DNA of 64,000 nucleotides from Quercus robur (GCF_932294415.1 NC_065537.1:64246290-64310289); one strand, 5' to 3'. Counted from the stretch's first letter, positions 11,715 to 23,687 are shown. The notes: generated by a model from the letters alone, not told the origin. Numbers and translations: made by a program.

Positions 11715-12059
11715 AGGTTGGAGGAAGGAAAAAGCTAGTAGATTTTATAGTAGTTCATTCTTATTCCCTTTACACAGCTATCCTTGGACGCCCATGGATT
11801 CATTCCATGGGTGTAGTGCCCTCTTCCTTACACTAGAAAGTCAAATTACCAACCGAACAGGGCATTGTTGAACTCCGCGGAGATCAAAGTAAGGCTCGGA
11901 GATGCCAAGTAGCTGCTATTGGGTGCAAGTAAGTGGAAGAAGTCAAACCAGTTGATTCGTTATAGCAGTTACAGTCTCCACCAAAGTACATATGTGAACG
12001 ACTGGAAAAGATACCCATAGACCTCAGAGACAAATATTTCTAAGAAGGGGAAAGCCTCT

Positions 12060-12886
12060 TAATCTTAGAAAAAGTAGAGCTGATACTATTTCTGATAAAC
12101 AATTTGGATGTGTTTGCGTGGAGCCCGTATGATGCGCCTGGGGTAGATCCAGAATTCATATGCCATCGACTTAATGTTAACCCCCAATGTCTTCCAAAGA
12201 AGCAAAAACCATACAGGCCTTCGGACGTCCACATAGAAGTAGCAAAAGAACAAGTGGATAAGCTTAAGGAAGCTAGGGCTATCAAAGAGGTTTACTATCC
12301 AGAGTGGCTAGACAACACGATAATAGTGAGAAAGAAGAATGGAAAATGGCGAGTATGCGTTGACTTCACAGACCTAAATAAAGCTTGTCTAAAGGACCCC
12401 TTCCTAGTACCAAAGATTGACCAACTTATTGATGCAACTTTTGGACACCCAAGAATGAGCTTCCTTGATGCCTTCCAAGGATATCATCAGATAGCTTTAG
12501 CTCCTAAGGGCCAAGAGAATACTTATTTTATTAGCCTTACGGGCAATTTTCATTGCAAGGTCATGCCGTTCGGGTTAAAAAAAGCATGGTCAACATATCA
12601 AAGGATGGTTACTAAAATGTTCAAGAAACAACTGGGGAGAAATATGAAGGCCTATATAGATGATATGGTGGTAAGGAGTAAGGTCGTTAAGGATCACCTT
12701 TCCGATCTCCTTGAAACTTTCGAGACTCTCCAGAAACATCGATTGAAGTTGAATGCCTCTAAATGTGCCTTTGGAGTTAGCTTGGGAAAATTTATAGGAT
12801 ACTTGGTTACACATCGAGGCGTTGAGGTGAACCCGGACCAAATTGTAGCATTACAAAACCTGAAGTACCCCTATGGGTGCAAGCAA
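12060..12886 (+). pseudogene. gypsy reverse transcriptase, N-terminal and palm part
   Basis: Blocks in order: DVFAWSPYDAPGVDPEFICH, then KKNGKWRVCVDFTDLNKAC, MSFLDAFQGYHQIAL, VMPFGLKKAWSTYQRMV, AYIDDMVV (catalytic YxDD present as YIDD), HLSDLLETFETL and LGKFIGYLVTHRGVEVNPDQ. The longest intact stretch of the element spans 12104-12907. It is cut at QNLKYP by the insertion at 12872. The frame resumes after the insertion with KNPKEVQRFIGMTAALNR. Confidence 0.85.
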
Positions 12887-14518
12887 TTTTTTGGAGTTGC
12901 CACCTAGTTTTTGCAATGATTTAGAAACCATATATATAGTGTTCTTTTCAAGGAATGACCATTACCCTTACTACCAAGGCTATGGGTTTAGAGTTTAGGT
13001 ACATTCTTGGGAAGGTGTTAAGCATCCAAGACCGCCCAACACTAAGGTTGCCTCCCATCATTGTGTCTTATATCTTAACTTTATTAAAAACAATTTCAAT
13101 ACTTGTATTCTAAACTCACACACACACTAGCATGCATCTAACATACAACATGGCATCATCATTACAAAACAACATATCATATCTATCCATAAAGCAATAA
13201 AGAGCCAAACCACACACATATACAAACCCTAACACTCATCTAGCATATGAAAACCCTATCATATATCTAAAGCAAGGTAGCAACTTAAACATGGCAATCA
13301 CAAGATCATGTAAACATCCAAACTCAAAACCAAACATCATACAAGCAAATTCATCACATAATATGCATGTTCAATGCATGACCTACCTTTACTTAACTTG
13401 CAGCAACTCAGCACCTATGGCATTAATGCATGGGCATGTGAATGAATGACATGGTATTAAGATTGAAAAACAAGAAGATAAACCCTAATCTAGCATACAA
13501 TAACAAACAAACATGTGAACAAAGAAAAGGCAACTCAAAAGCATATAAGAAGGTTAAAACAGAGGCATATTAGGTAAAACAAAGCAAAAGAAACAGAAAA
13601 ATCAAAATTAGGGTTTCTGGGCACGAGAATGCGTGCGCATACCAGTTGTATGCATACGCATACTTCCTGTGTGCGCATACAAAAGTATGCGTACGCAGAT
13701 ACGCCTAAACCCTAACCCAAAAACAAACAAGCAAAAATGAAAACCCTAATTCTAGCAGCCAAACATGCTTAGAATATACAAGAAAACATAACCTACACTA
13801 AACAAACAAGTTACAATACAAATAAAGCAAGAAGAACAGATTAAACAGTAAAAGAAAGACTAAAAAAGAGAGAAAAAAAAAGTTAAAGCTTGATACCTAA
13901 AAAAGAGTTCCCAAGCTTGATTTTTTACTGTTCCCTTCGGTCAAATTTATCACAAGTCATTAAATAAATGATTAGTAATCTTAAACTCAAAGGATTGGGG
14001 CCAGAAAAGGTCATAATCAAATAAAATATGTTTTGAGGGTGTTTTGTGAAAAACTCCCTTTTGATTCACTATTTTCTAGTGAATCTTAGATTTCTCCCGT
14101 GGGATATGCGTTTGAATATATACCATGTAAGACTTTTTATAGTGAAAAAAATGGGGTTTGGAACGACTCCCATACAATGTGGGATTCATTCCAAACCTCA
14201 ATTATTATTGTAGAAAACTTGTCTTTTTCATACTTTTTGAAACCCTAGCTGCATATGCAAGAGTGTGCCTGCATATGCATGCTTTGGCCTATGTACGCAG
14301 GCCACTGCCCACATACGTGGGCCGAGGGCCACTTTGGTTTTTTATTTCCAAAAATAGATTTTTACTCATTTAAGAAGTTATATTTTTCATTTTAACACTC
14401 CTCAAGTCAATTTGATATTTGATTGGGGTCTAAATTGGCATTGGGCCTTAGAGTTTGGGCATTATTGGGGAATGAGAGCCCAAGTTGTAATGGGTACAAA
14501 ATACAATGTTTACACCCC
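12867..14518. mobile_element. 1.64-kb insertion splitting the RT domain
   Basis: The gypsy reading QNLKYP…KNPKEVQ is interrupted from about 12872 to 14513, with a 5-bp direct repeat ACCCC (12867-12871 and 14514-14518). The interior has no ORF. Near its left end it holds GGAGTTGCCACCTAG, resembling on the minus strand a motif near the 3' end of some plant gypsy elements, so a solo LTR in reverse orientation is possible. Class is not proved; the ends are not a clean TG…CA. It contains alternating purine-pyrimidine tracts near 13620-13710 and 14250-14320. Confidence 0.55.
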
Positions 14519-15590
14519 CAAAAAATCCCAAAGAAGTCCAGCGCTTCATAGGTATGACTGCAGCACTCAATCGAATCATCTCAAGGTCCACAGATAAGTG
14601 TAGACCATTTTTCTAGTTACTGAAGAAATGGAAGGATTTCCAACAAATGCCAAGTAACGTTCGATGAGTTAAAGTTGTATTTATCTCGGGCTTCAATCTT
14701 ATCCAGGCCGATGGCTAGAGAGATGCTGTAATGTATTTGGCTGTGACACCACGCGGTAAGCGTGTTTTTTTCAGATTGGATCAAGGTGTTCAGAAGCCGA
14801 TCTTTTATGTTAGTAAAACTCTTGTGGAGGCTAAGACACACTATCTCCCTTTAGAGAAAGTTGCGTTAGCAATAATCCATGCTACTCGAAAATTGCCTCA
14901 CTATTTCCAAGCTTATATAGTGGTAGTACTAATCGAGCGTCCCTTGCAAGCATTGCTTAGAAGGGCCGACTTCTTGAGAAGGATAGCAAAGTGGGGAGCT
15001 TCTTTACCCGAACCTCTATTAAGGGCCAGGTTTTAGCAGATTTCGTCGTGGAGTTCGCTCCAAAACACCACAAGGTCCTATGGGTGAAAGGAAGTAGGCC
15101 AAAAGAATCTTGGAAGGAGAAGACATGGCAAGTGTATGTGGACGGAGCCTCGAATTGTCGAGGAGTAGGAGTTGGTATCATCCTAATCTCTCTAGAAGGA
15201 ATTAGAATGGAGAAGTCGTTCAGATTGGACTTCCAAGTATCAAACAGTGAAGCAGAATATGAAGCTTTCCTAGTGGGGCTTCGGATGTCTAAGCAATTTG
15301 GAGCAAAAAGGTTGTAGTTGCATTGTGATTCTCGGTTGGTTGACAGTCAGGTCAACAGTGAATTTGAGGCCAAGGATCAAAGGATGATGAGCTACTTGAA
15401 AGAAGTTGGAGTCTTAAAGTGTCAATATGAGAGGGTATAGATTTCACAAATCTCTAGGGGTAATAATAGTCATGCCGACCCTCTAGCCACTTTAGCCTCC
15501 TCCGTTGCAGATCCACTCTCGAGGAATGTATCCATCGAGCTCCTGCCATCTCCCAGTGTATTTCCTCTTGAGAAAGCTTTAATCTCAAGT
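14519..15590 (+). pseudogene. gypsy RT connection and RNase H
   Basis: After the insertion the polyprotein continues with NPKEVQRFIGMTAALNRIIS, GVQKPIFYVSKTLVEAKTHY, LEKVALAIIHATRKLPHYFQ and an archaeal-type RNase H block with WQVYVDGASNCRGVGVGI and SNSEAEYEAFLVGLRMS, then HCDSRLVDSQVN. Several stops and at least two frame changes are present (for example near 14730, 15036 and 15315). Confidence 0.75.
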
Positions 15591-15599
15591 ATACACTCG

Positions 15600-16185
15600 T
15601 CTCCTAGTTGGATGGATCCATTTATGGCATACCTTCAAGGACGAATTCTTCCCAAGGCTAGAAAAGAAGTCGAGCAAGTCAAACAAAGATCACCCAGGTA
15701 TTGGGTATCCGAGGAAGGGAAGCTTTACAAAAGGTCGTATTCAGGACCCTCTTTGCTATGCATGCATTGCGAGGCAGTCGAAGTACTTCTGGAAGAATTA
15801 CACGAGGGAATATATGGAAGTTGCACGAGAGTAAGGTCTCTGACCCACAGAGCCCTTACTCAAGGGTATTGGTGGACAAACATGCAAAAGCAAGAGTAAG
15901 ACTTCTCTAAGAAATGTGATCAATGCCAAAGGTTCACTCCTAGAATCCATCAACCCAGGGGCCTCCTTAATCCAATTTCCAGTTCAAGGCCATTTGCCCA
16001 GTGGGGACTAGATATAGGGGACCTTTTTCTAAAGCAATTGGCAATAGAAGATGGCTCCTAGTTAGGACAAACTACTTTACCAAATGGGCCGAAGTTGAGT
16101 CCCTAGCCAATATTCGAGATACTAACATTAAAAGATTCGTGTGGAGAAACCTTGTGACACGGTTTGGCGTACCCAAGGTCCCCCC
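15600..16185 (+). pseudogene. gypsy integrase, truncated
   Basis: The zinc-binding part reads LYKRSYSGPSLLCMHCEAV, ELHEGIYGSCTRVRSLTHRA, GYWWTNM and CDQCQRFTPRIHQP, an HHCC-like arrangement. It continues to FAQWGLDI and stops before most of the catalytic core, at a run of about 14 C bases (16180-16194). Frameshifts occur around 15900 and 16000. Confidence 0.7.
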
Positions 16186-17419
16186 CCCCCCCCAACATCT
16201 CCTTTAAAAAAATGGAAAATACTTTGAAATCATCATCGATTTTTATTTTTATTACTATGGCTCATACCGCACAAATTAGCAGTAAAAAAACCTACATATA
16301 TGAGTTCTAATAATAATAATAACAACAACTAACTTAATAAATAATCAATTAGAATGTTTCCTTTTCTTTAGTTCTAAAACAAAATTCATTTATGACTTTA
16401 TCAAACCAAAATCCTAAACGACCAAAGACTCAAAGTGAATCATAAGTTTCACAAAATCCACAAAGTCCGACTTCAACATCAAAACCGTAAGCTATTGTCA
16501 CTGAATAAAAAATGTAAGCCCCCCTTTCTTGGTCATAACCTACTCATATGAGTTAGAATCAAATGGTACCATAATGTTGGAGTTATGTAGATGTTGTTGA
16601 AAGGTTGAAGGTAAATGTCATCGTTTTTTGTCTGAGTGTATTTGAGATGGGATGGCATGAAGGATTATGGGCATGTGTATATAAAGGAGTAGAAGTGAAA
16701 ATGGTGAATGGAAATGCATAGAGTTTTTTGTGTATGAAAGAAATGAAAAGTCTTGAAATATTGAGAGTCCGTTTGGGAACAACTTGTTTAGTTAAAACTA
16801 AAATCTTTTTACTAAAAGTGTAGGGAAAAAAAAGTTAAAAGCTAGCTTAATAGTACAATAAGACCTATGAATAATACCAAAAAATACAATAAGACCCATG
16901 AATAATACCAAAAAGAAGCTAAAAACTCAAATAAGCTAAACTTTTTATCACATCCAAAATAAACTTTGAATCAAATAGTAGTCTTAAAATATTGAATAAA
17001 AAATGTAACAAAATAGAAACATTGAACCAAAAAAATAAAGAGTTTCTATTTTTAAATTTGTTCTTATCTTTGATGTGGCATTAGAGTATTTCAATTCTCT
17101 TTATAGAGTGTGCCACATGGCGAAACCCCATTCTCTCCTGCATGAGGTCTCTACTTTTACATATATATTGATTATTATACATATGAAGAACTCAAATCAT
17201 ATGTAACTAATGCATATTGGGCATGGTTTGAATTTATATATATTGGTTGGAGACTACAAACTTTACAAGAATCTTATATTAAAAAATTTTCAAAAAAAGA
17301 AAAGAAAAAGAGAATATATAAATTCTAAATTGATGTTGAAAGAATGTCAGGGGAAATGGGGGAATGGGTTGGTTAATAGCAATAAGGCCATGGACCTAAC
17401 GATAAAAAGGGGGAAATGA
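16186..17419. other. Intergenic AT-rich DNA
   Basis: No gene is seen. A 32-bp tandem duplication lies near 16854-16915 (TACAATAAGACCYATGAATA). A GTCCGTTTGGGAACAA near 16770 resembles a MITE end, but I could not find its partner. Confidence 0.5.
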
Positions 17420-18250
17420 GGGAAGAGTAGTGCAGACCCACCCTAACAGACCTAGGGAGACAAGCCGAGGAGCTAGTTGGAAAGGGGAGACCATGGCAAA
17501 ATAAGGTCTAGTAGGAGTAATCAGATGAGGACCATTTCATCCTCAGCTACTTGTTGAGGACTACTTTGTCCGCGGCCATTTGCCAAAGGCCTTCCAAAGG
17601 TAGAGAAGAGGAGCAGGAATCCATTCAGACTAAAAGGTCAAATGCACTCGAGGATCCAGAAGAAATAGCATATGAACTCAGCAACCATCACCTCCACATT
17701 AAATAACCTCTATCTACTGGTCAGGCCACATTTATTAGCAAATGACCTATCTGAAAATTTTCTAACACCCATACTTCCATCCACCCTTACCTCAAAAGAT
17801 GGAGAATAGTAGAATGAGATAAGTATCTCCCCCTCTCACCATCTACCCTACAGGTGGACAATAAGGAGGAGATCCTTTTTTATATAAATAAGAGTTGAAC
17901 CCCAAGAGCATGGGATCTAGAAACCCTCACAGAAAAGTGTGAAATTTAAAAAAGATCAAGTGAGGAATAGTTGTATTAAAAAGTCCATCATCAGCATGCC
18001 CAAGGACAAGTAATGAATAGCATATCTAGCATTCTTCTTAAGTTCTCATTTTCCATTTGCATAAATTTTTTTCTTTTTGAATTCTATATTTGTACAAGTT
18101 CTTGACCCATACTTATAAATTAATTGTGACGGTTACTACCTTATTAACTCAAAGGAAAAGTGACCCACACAAATTGAATTGACTTGTAGGACGTGCCATA
18201 AGGTCTCAAGTTCCATTTACCACTAGGTTTATACCAAAAGAAAAAAACCT
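17420..18250 (+). repeat. LTR-like sequence
   Basis: This island is more GC-rich than its surroundings, has a TATA box at about 17880 (TATATAAATAAG) and leader-like sequence downstream, as in gypsy LTRs (AGCATGGGATCTAG, GGACAAGTAATG). No coding region, PBS or partner LTR follows. Boundaries and class are uncertain; a solo LTR is the best guess. Confidence 0.35.
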
Positions 18251-18251
18251 T

Positions 18252-19166
18252 ACTTTTTGATAGGGGTGTCAATTCGGGTTAGCGTGTCGGGTTCGTGTTG
18301 TGTTGAGGTAGGGGTATTCGACTAAATGGCTTAACCCTAACTTGATCCATTTAATAATCGTGTCATGATCTTTCAACCCTAACCCGACCTATTAATAAAG
18401 CGGGTTGACCTGACCCAACCCATTTGACATGCTTAATAAAAGAATCGTGTTGGGTTGACACAAATGTAACACAACCCATTTCAATCTGCATAATATTAAA
18501 TATAACATCCATCTATAAATAATTTTTTTTACATCCCAAAAAACAGTGCATATACTTCAAGTCTTCAACCCACATTCAAAATAATATAGTTCAACAAAAA
18601 TATAACTTTCATCTAGAAATAAGTTCTTTACACTCCGAAAGAAGTGCATACAGTCCAACCCAAATTCAAAATAACAAAGTTTAACAAAAATAAAATAACA
18701 TAGTTCAACAAAAATATAATATCCTTGGAACTTGCCAAATGCAAAGTTCTATGCCAAAAATTAAAAAAAAAGTATTAGTAGTTCTAGGGTAAGTAAAGTT
18801 TCAATTTCCAATTATATCCCTTGTAAATTGTTGTAATTACTCACTTTTCTTTTAAATTTAAAATATATGTTGGATATGAAAGGTATTTGACAAATCTAAA
18901 ATAAAATAAATATTTATTTTATACAAGTTAAATGGGTTGTGTTAAGTGGGTCATTTCGGGTTGACACAATTAAATTGACGTGTCAAACGTGTCTATTACG
19001 GATTATGCAGGTTGACCCGCTTATGACATGTTTCTTATTATGTTGCTTTCGGGTTGACCCCTTTATGACCCAAACCCATTAAGGCCTAACCCTAACCCGA
19101 AAAAACCCGTGTTGGGTTCATGTCGTGTTCGCGGGTTGGGTCGAACATTGACACCTATACTTTTTT
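18252..19166. mobile_element. 899-bp hAT-like non-autonomous element
   Basis: The ends ATAGGGGTGTCAA (18260) and TTGACACCTAT (ending 19158) are inverted. Long subterminal stretches of CGGGTT/AACCCG motifs follow on both sides. The 8-bp flanks ACTTTTTG and ACTTTTTT differ at one base, fitting a hAT-type target duplication. There is no transposase. Confidence 0.7.
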
Positions 19167-19498
19167 AGTATGGTTTTAAAAATGGAGCTGTTCAATGAAC
19201 TAAAAAAATGAGAGGTTTAAGATATTGAAGACAAACTATGATAATTTCACTATTAATTTTATATTTTTTGAAGTACAAATAAATGGATTAAAAGTGTAAA
19301 ATTAGAACAACTGACTAAACAAATACTTAATATCTTGAGAAACTTAAACAATTTTTAAATGTATTTCACATTTTTTTGGACAAATAAAAACAATAAAACA
19401 TAAATAAATAATCACAAATATGTGTCTGTGTGTCTATATATATATGATGGTGCATAGTTTGGATTTTAGAGGATGAAACAAATTTTCAAAACGGTGCT

Positions 19499-19998
19499 CA
19501 ATAGGGGTGTGCATGAGTTGGGTTGAAGGGTTTTTTCAACTCAACCAACCATGGTGTGGGTTAAAAAGATCCAACCCAATCCAAACCAACCCACACAAGA
19601 TCAAGTTGGGTCAGGTTTGACCCATGGGATTGATAGTTTTTTTTTTAATTACAATTATTATTATTAAATTGAGCATTAGAATAACACCACGACAAATAAG
19701 AGAAAATTATAATCAAATAATCCTAAGCACAACATCAAACCAACACAAACTATACGAGGAAAGCTTAGGGTTTGGGTTTTATTTAGGAAAATGAGCAAAA
19801 AAAAAAAAAAACAAAATTATATAATATATTTTTAAATATGTATTAAATATAAGTAGGTCAGGTTGGATTAAGCGGATTTGTGATTCTAATGACCTAAACT
19901 CAACCCGATCCACAGAAAAATAAATAAATAAATCACAACCCAATCCAACCCATCAACTCCTAAAAAACGACCCAACCTGGTTGGATCGGGTTGGTTGC
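19499..19998. repeat. GGGTTGG-rich hAT-like repeat, degenerate
   Basis: It starts AATAGGGGTGTGCATGAGTT and contains many AACCCAACC/GGTTGGGTT motifs on both strands near each end, like the element at 18260. The right terminus (GGTTGGTTGCGTGG) is too diverged to define a TIR or TSD. Confidence 0.45.
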
Positions 19999-20129
19999 GT
20001 GGTATAGCTTGATGGATTTAAATAAAAAGGGTACCGTACGGTGGAGTACAGTTTGGGTAAAACGATGCCGTTTGTTAGCCCAACTGTTTCAGTATGCGCC
20101 TTTAGCGCCAACTCCCACTCTCTTTTAAA

Positions 20130-20265
20130 TGAACGATTATTATTATTATTTTATATATATTTATATTTATATTTAAACAGAGCTCCTTCACACTTTTTTG
20201 AGACGAGAAGAAAGACAACCAATTGCCCATAGGAAGAACAAGAAATTGTTGCAAATACTATTTTG
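20130..20265 (+). promoter_or_regulatory. Candidate promoter and first noncoding exon of the LOB-like gene
   Basis: A TATATATA stretch (about 20150-20170) is followed by a C/A-rich leader from about 20180. At 20265/20266 TATTTTG is followed by GTAAGC, a good plant splice donor. A possible matching acceptor is TTGATTTGCAG at 23171-23181. That would make 20266-23181 a 2.9-kb 5'UTR intron containing the tandem array. This is inference; no transcript is available. Confidence 0.4.
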
Positions 20266-20371
20266 GTAAGCTTCTTTTTGCTTTAGGTTTTAATTTTCTT
20301 GTAATTGCTGTTTTTTTAGTTTTTTTTTTATCTAATCGAAGAAGAACAAGCAATGCAATTGCATCAACGCA

Positions 20372-23090
20372 GTGTCCACAAATACTGTTCATCTCCTACC
20401 TTTGATCCTCAAACAGTGAGGTTTCTTCTTCGTTTCTTGACTCCTAAAATCTCAAAACCTCTTCTTCACCTCAGTAGCAACATGACCTTCCATTTATTTT
20501 TTGAAATACAGGGCTCTAACCATTTGGCACTGTTCATTTGGCACACACAAATACTGTTCATCTCCTACCTTTGATCCTCAAACAGTGAGGTTTCTTCTTC
20601 GTTTCTTGACTCCTAAAATCTCAAAACCTCTTCTTCACCTCAGTAGCAACATGACCTTCCATTTATTTTTTGAAATACAGGGCTCTAACCATTTGGCACT
20701 TTTCATTTGGCACACACAAATACTGTTCATCTCCTACCTTTGATCCTCAAACAGTGAGGTTTCTTCTTCGTTTCTTGACTCCTAAAATCTCAAAACCTCT
20801 TCTTCACCTCAGTAGCAACATGACCTTCCATTTATTTTTTGAAATACAGGGCTCTAACCATTTGGTACTGTTCATTTGGCACACACAAATACTGTTCATC
20901 TCCTACCTTTGATCCTCAAACAGTGAGGTTTCTTCTTCGTTTCTTGACTCCTAAAATCTCAAAACCTCTTCTTCACCTTAGTAGCAACATGACCTTCCAT
21001 TTATTTTTTGAAATACAGGGCTCTAACCATTTGGCACTGTTCATTTGGCACACACAAATACTGTTCATCTCCTACCTTTGATCCTCAAACAGTGAGGTTT
21101 CTTCTTCGTTTCTTGACTCCTAAAATCTCAAAACCTCTTCTTCACCTCAGTAGCAACATGACCTTCCATTTATTTTTTGAAATACAGGGCTCTAACCATT
21201 TGGCATTGTTCATTTGGCACACACAAATACTGTTCATCTCCTACCTTTGATCCTCAAACAGTGAGGTTTCTTCTTCGTTTCTTGACTCCTAAAATCTCAA
21301 AACCTCTTCTTCACCTCAGTAGCAACATGACCTTCCATTTATTTTTTGAAATACAGGGCTCTAACCATTTGGCACTTTTCATTTGGCACTTTTCATTTGG
21401 CACACACAAATACTGTTCATCTCCTACCTTTGATCCTCAAACAGTGAGGTTTCTTCTTCGTTTCTTGACTCCTAAAATCTCAAAACCTCTTCTTCACCTC
21501 AGTAGCAACATGACCTTCCATTTATTTTTTGAAATACAGGGCTCTAACCATTTGGTACTGTTCATTTGGCACACACAAATACTGTTCATCTCCTACCTTT
21601 GATCCTCAAACAGTGAGGTTTCTTCTTCGTTTCTTGACTCCTAAAATCTCAAAACCTCTTCTTCACCTCAGTAGCAACATGACCTTCCATTTATTTTTTG
21701 AAATACAGGGCTCTAACCATTTGGCACTGTTCATTTGGCACACACAAATACTGTTCATCTCCTACCTTTGATCCTCAAACAGTGAGGTTTCTTCTTCGTT
21801 TCTTGACTCCTAAAATCTCAAAACCTCTTCTTCACCTCAGTAGCAACATGACCTTCCATTTATTTTTTGAAATACAGGGCTCTAACCATTTGGCACTGTT
21901 CATTTGGCACACACAAATACTGTTCATCTCCTACCTTTGATCCTCAAACAGTGAGGTTTCTTCTTCGTTTCTTGACTCCTAAAATCTCAAAACCTCTTCT
22001 TCACCTCAGTAGCAACATGACCTTCCATTTATTTTTTGAAATACAGGGCTCTAACCATTTGGCACTTTTCATTTGGCACACACAAATACTGTTCATCTCC
22101 TACCTTTGATCCTCAAACAGTGAGGTTTCTTCTTCGTTTCTTGACTCCTAAAATCTCAAAACCTCTTCTTCACCTCAGTAGCAACATGACCTTCCATTTA
22201 TTTTTTGAAATATAGGGCTCTAACCATTTGGTACTGTTCATTTGGCACACACAAATACTGTTCATCTCCTACCTTTGATCCTCAAACAGTGAGGTTTCTT
22301 CTTCGTTTCTTGACTCCTAAAATCTCAAAACCTCTTCTTCACCTCAGTAGCAACATGACCTTCCATTTATTTTTTGAAATACAGGGCTCTAACCATTTGG
22401 CACTGTTCATTTGGCACACACAAATACTGTTCATCTCCTACCTTTGATCCTCAAACAGTGAGGTTTCTTCTTCGTTTCTTGACTCCTAAAATCTCAAAAC
22501 CTCTTCTTCACCTCAGTAGCAACATGACCTTCCATTTATTTTTTGAAATACAGGGCTCTAACCATTTGGCACTGTTCATTTGGCACACACAAATACTGTT
22601 CATCTCCTACCTTTGATCCTCAAACAGTGAGGTTTCTTCTTCGTTTCTTGACTCCTAAAATCTCAAAACCTCTTCTTCACCTCAGTAGCAACATGACCTT
22701 CCATTTATTTTTTGAAATACAGGGCTCTAACCATTTGGCACTTTTCATTTGGCACACACAAATACTGTTCATCTCCTACCTTTGATCCTCAAACAGTGAG
22801 GTTTCTTCTTCGTTTCTTGACTCCTAAAATCTCAAAACCTCTTCTTCACCTCAGTAGCAACATGACCTTCCATTTATTTTTTGAAATACAGGGCTCTAAC
22901 CATTTGGCACTTTTCATTTGGCACACACAAATACTGTTCATCTCCTACCTTTGATCCTCAAACAGTGAGGTTTCTTCTTCGTTTCTTGACTCCTAAAATC
23001 TCAAAACCTCTTCTTCACCTCAGTAGCAACATGACCTTCCATTTATTTTTTGAAATACAGGGCTCTAACCATTTGACTCTGTTCATTTGG
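20372..23090 (+). repeat. 169-bp tandem array, 16 copies
   Basis: CTGTTCATCTCCTACC recurs every 169 bp from 20385 to 22934 (16 times), then once more in a diverged form at about 23117. One copy is 14 bp longer (CACTTTTCATTTGG doubled near 21373). Because 169 is not a multiple of three, the frame changes at each copy, so the ~80-residue open frames across the array are not evidence of a protein. Each unit holds TTTTTTGAAATACAG followed by 73 bp and then ACAGTGAGG, that is, an acceptor-like and a donor-like site. Variants at the ACTGTTC site follow a four-copy cycle (see findings). Confidence 0.95.
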
Positions 23091-23333
23091 TCCCCAACGC
23101 AACGTCTCCACAAATTACTGTTCATCTCCTACCTCTTCTTCACCGCACCTTTCTGTATTTTATTTTAATTTTGATTTGCAGGAGATGCTGTCTCTCTTGT
23201 TCCTCTTCTTCTTGATGTGTTTCTCTTTGTAGCTCAACTATGTTATATTAACCCTTGTTCTTCTTATCATCATTCAAAGTGGAACTAATGAAAATTCTTG
23301 AAAAGCTCCACTTTGATCAGGAAATTGACACTT

Positions 23334-23687
23334 ATGACTTTATGTTTGTCTTCCTGTGCTTCTGAAACAGATATTATGAGGTGTACTATGTGCAGCCAAA
23401 TCATAAAAAAGACATGCGTAACTGATTGTCCTTTCAAAAAATATTTTGGAGATCAAAATAATGAGACGTTACGGAAAATCAGAGACCATTGCACACTCAA
23501 ATTGATGAGAGAATTTTTGACTGATGATTATCCTACTGATGAAATCAAGGAACGGGTTATAGAAGGGTGGTATGGCTGCGTCAATAAAGAAGGTTCCCAG
23601 ACAGTGCCATGCGAGACATGCAAAGCCCTGCCTGAAGTACATTTGGCTGCGCAAATATTGTCAAAGATGAAAACGGGAGTTCAGTAG
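23334..23687 (+). CDS. Small LOB-domain-like protein (divergent)
   Basis: The first ATG in frame is at 23334, giving 117 residues; a second, at 23376, starts right at MRCTMC and would give 103. The segment reads CTMCSQIIKKTCVTDCPFKK, a C-x2-C-x7-C-x3-C pattern close to the LOB zinc motif C-x2-C-x6-C-x3-C, followed by YF, as in the family (…DCxFAPYF). Further on, DEIKERVIEGWYGCVNKEGS parallels the family's DAVxSLxYEA…YGCVG block. The GAS block between them is shortened or lost, and there are extra cysteines (VPCETCKAL). LBD proteins are nuclear plant transcription factors, but this one may be a degenerate or neofunctionalised member. The frame is open upstream to a TTG at 23298 without ATG. 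TTCTGAAACAG before 23371 is acceptor-like, so a 5' exon is possible. The gene lies just downstream of the 169-bp array. Confidence 0.5.
   Translation: MTLCLSSCASETDIMRCTMCSQIIKKTCVTDCPFKKYFGDQNNETLRKIRDHCTLKLMREFLTDDYPTDEIKERVIEGWYGCVNKEGSQTVPCETCKALPEVHLAAQILSKMKTGVQ

Larger units (their letters stand above)
8320..16185 (+). mobile_element. Decayed Ty3/gypsy (Tat-like) LTR retrotransposon, 3' truncated
   Basis: The order is 5' LTR, primer-binding region, gag, protease, reverse transcriptase, RNase H and integrase, all on the plus strand, which is the Ty3/gypsy order. The gag and RT blocks resemble the plant Tat/Retand lineage. Every domain has stops or frameshifts, RT is split by a 1.6-kb insertion (12872-14513), and the sequence ends inside integrase at a C homopolymer near 16180 with no 3' LTR. 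It is an old, dead copy. Confidence 0.85.

Noticed and set aside
20372..23090. CRISPR array
   Set aside because: Units are contiguous tandem repeats without unique spacers, in plant nuclear DNA.
20501..23168. A family of near-identical ~80-residue proteins (MKYRALTIWH…) across the 169-bp array
   Set aside because: They are the same frame artefact repeated by an array whose unit is not a multiple of three; each runs across a unit border and none has domain similarity.
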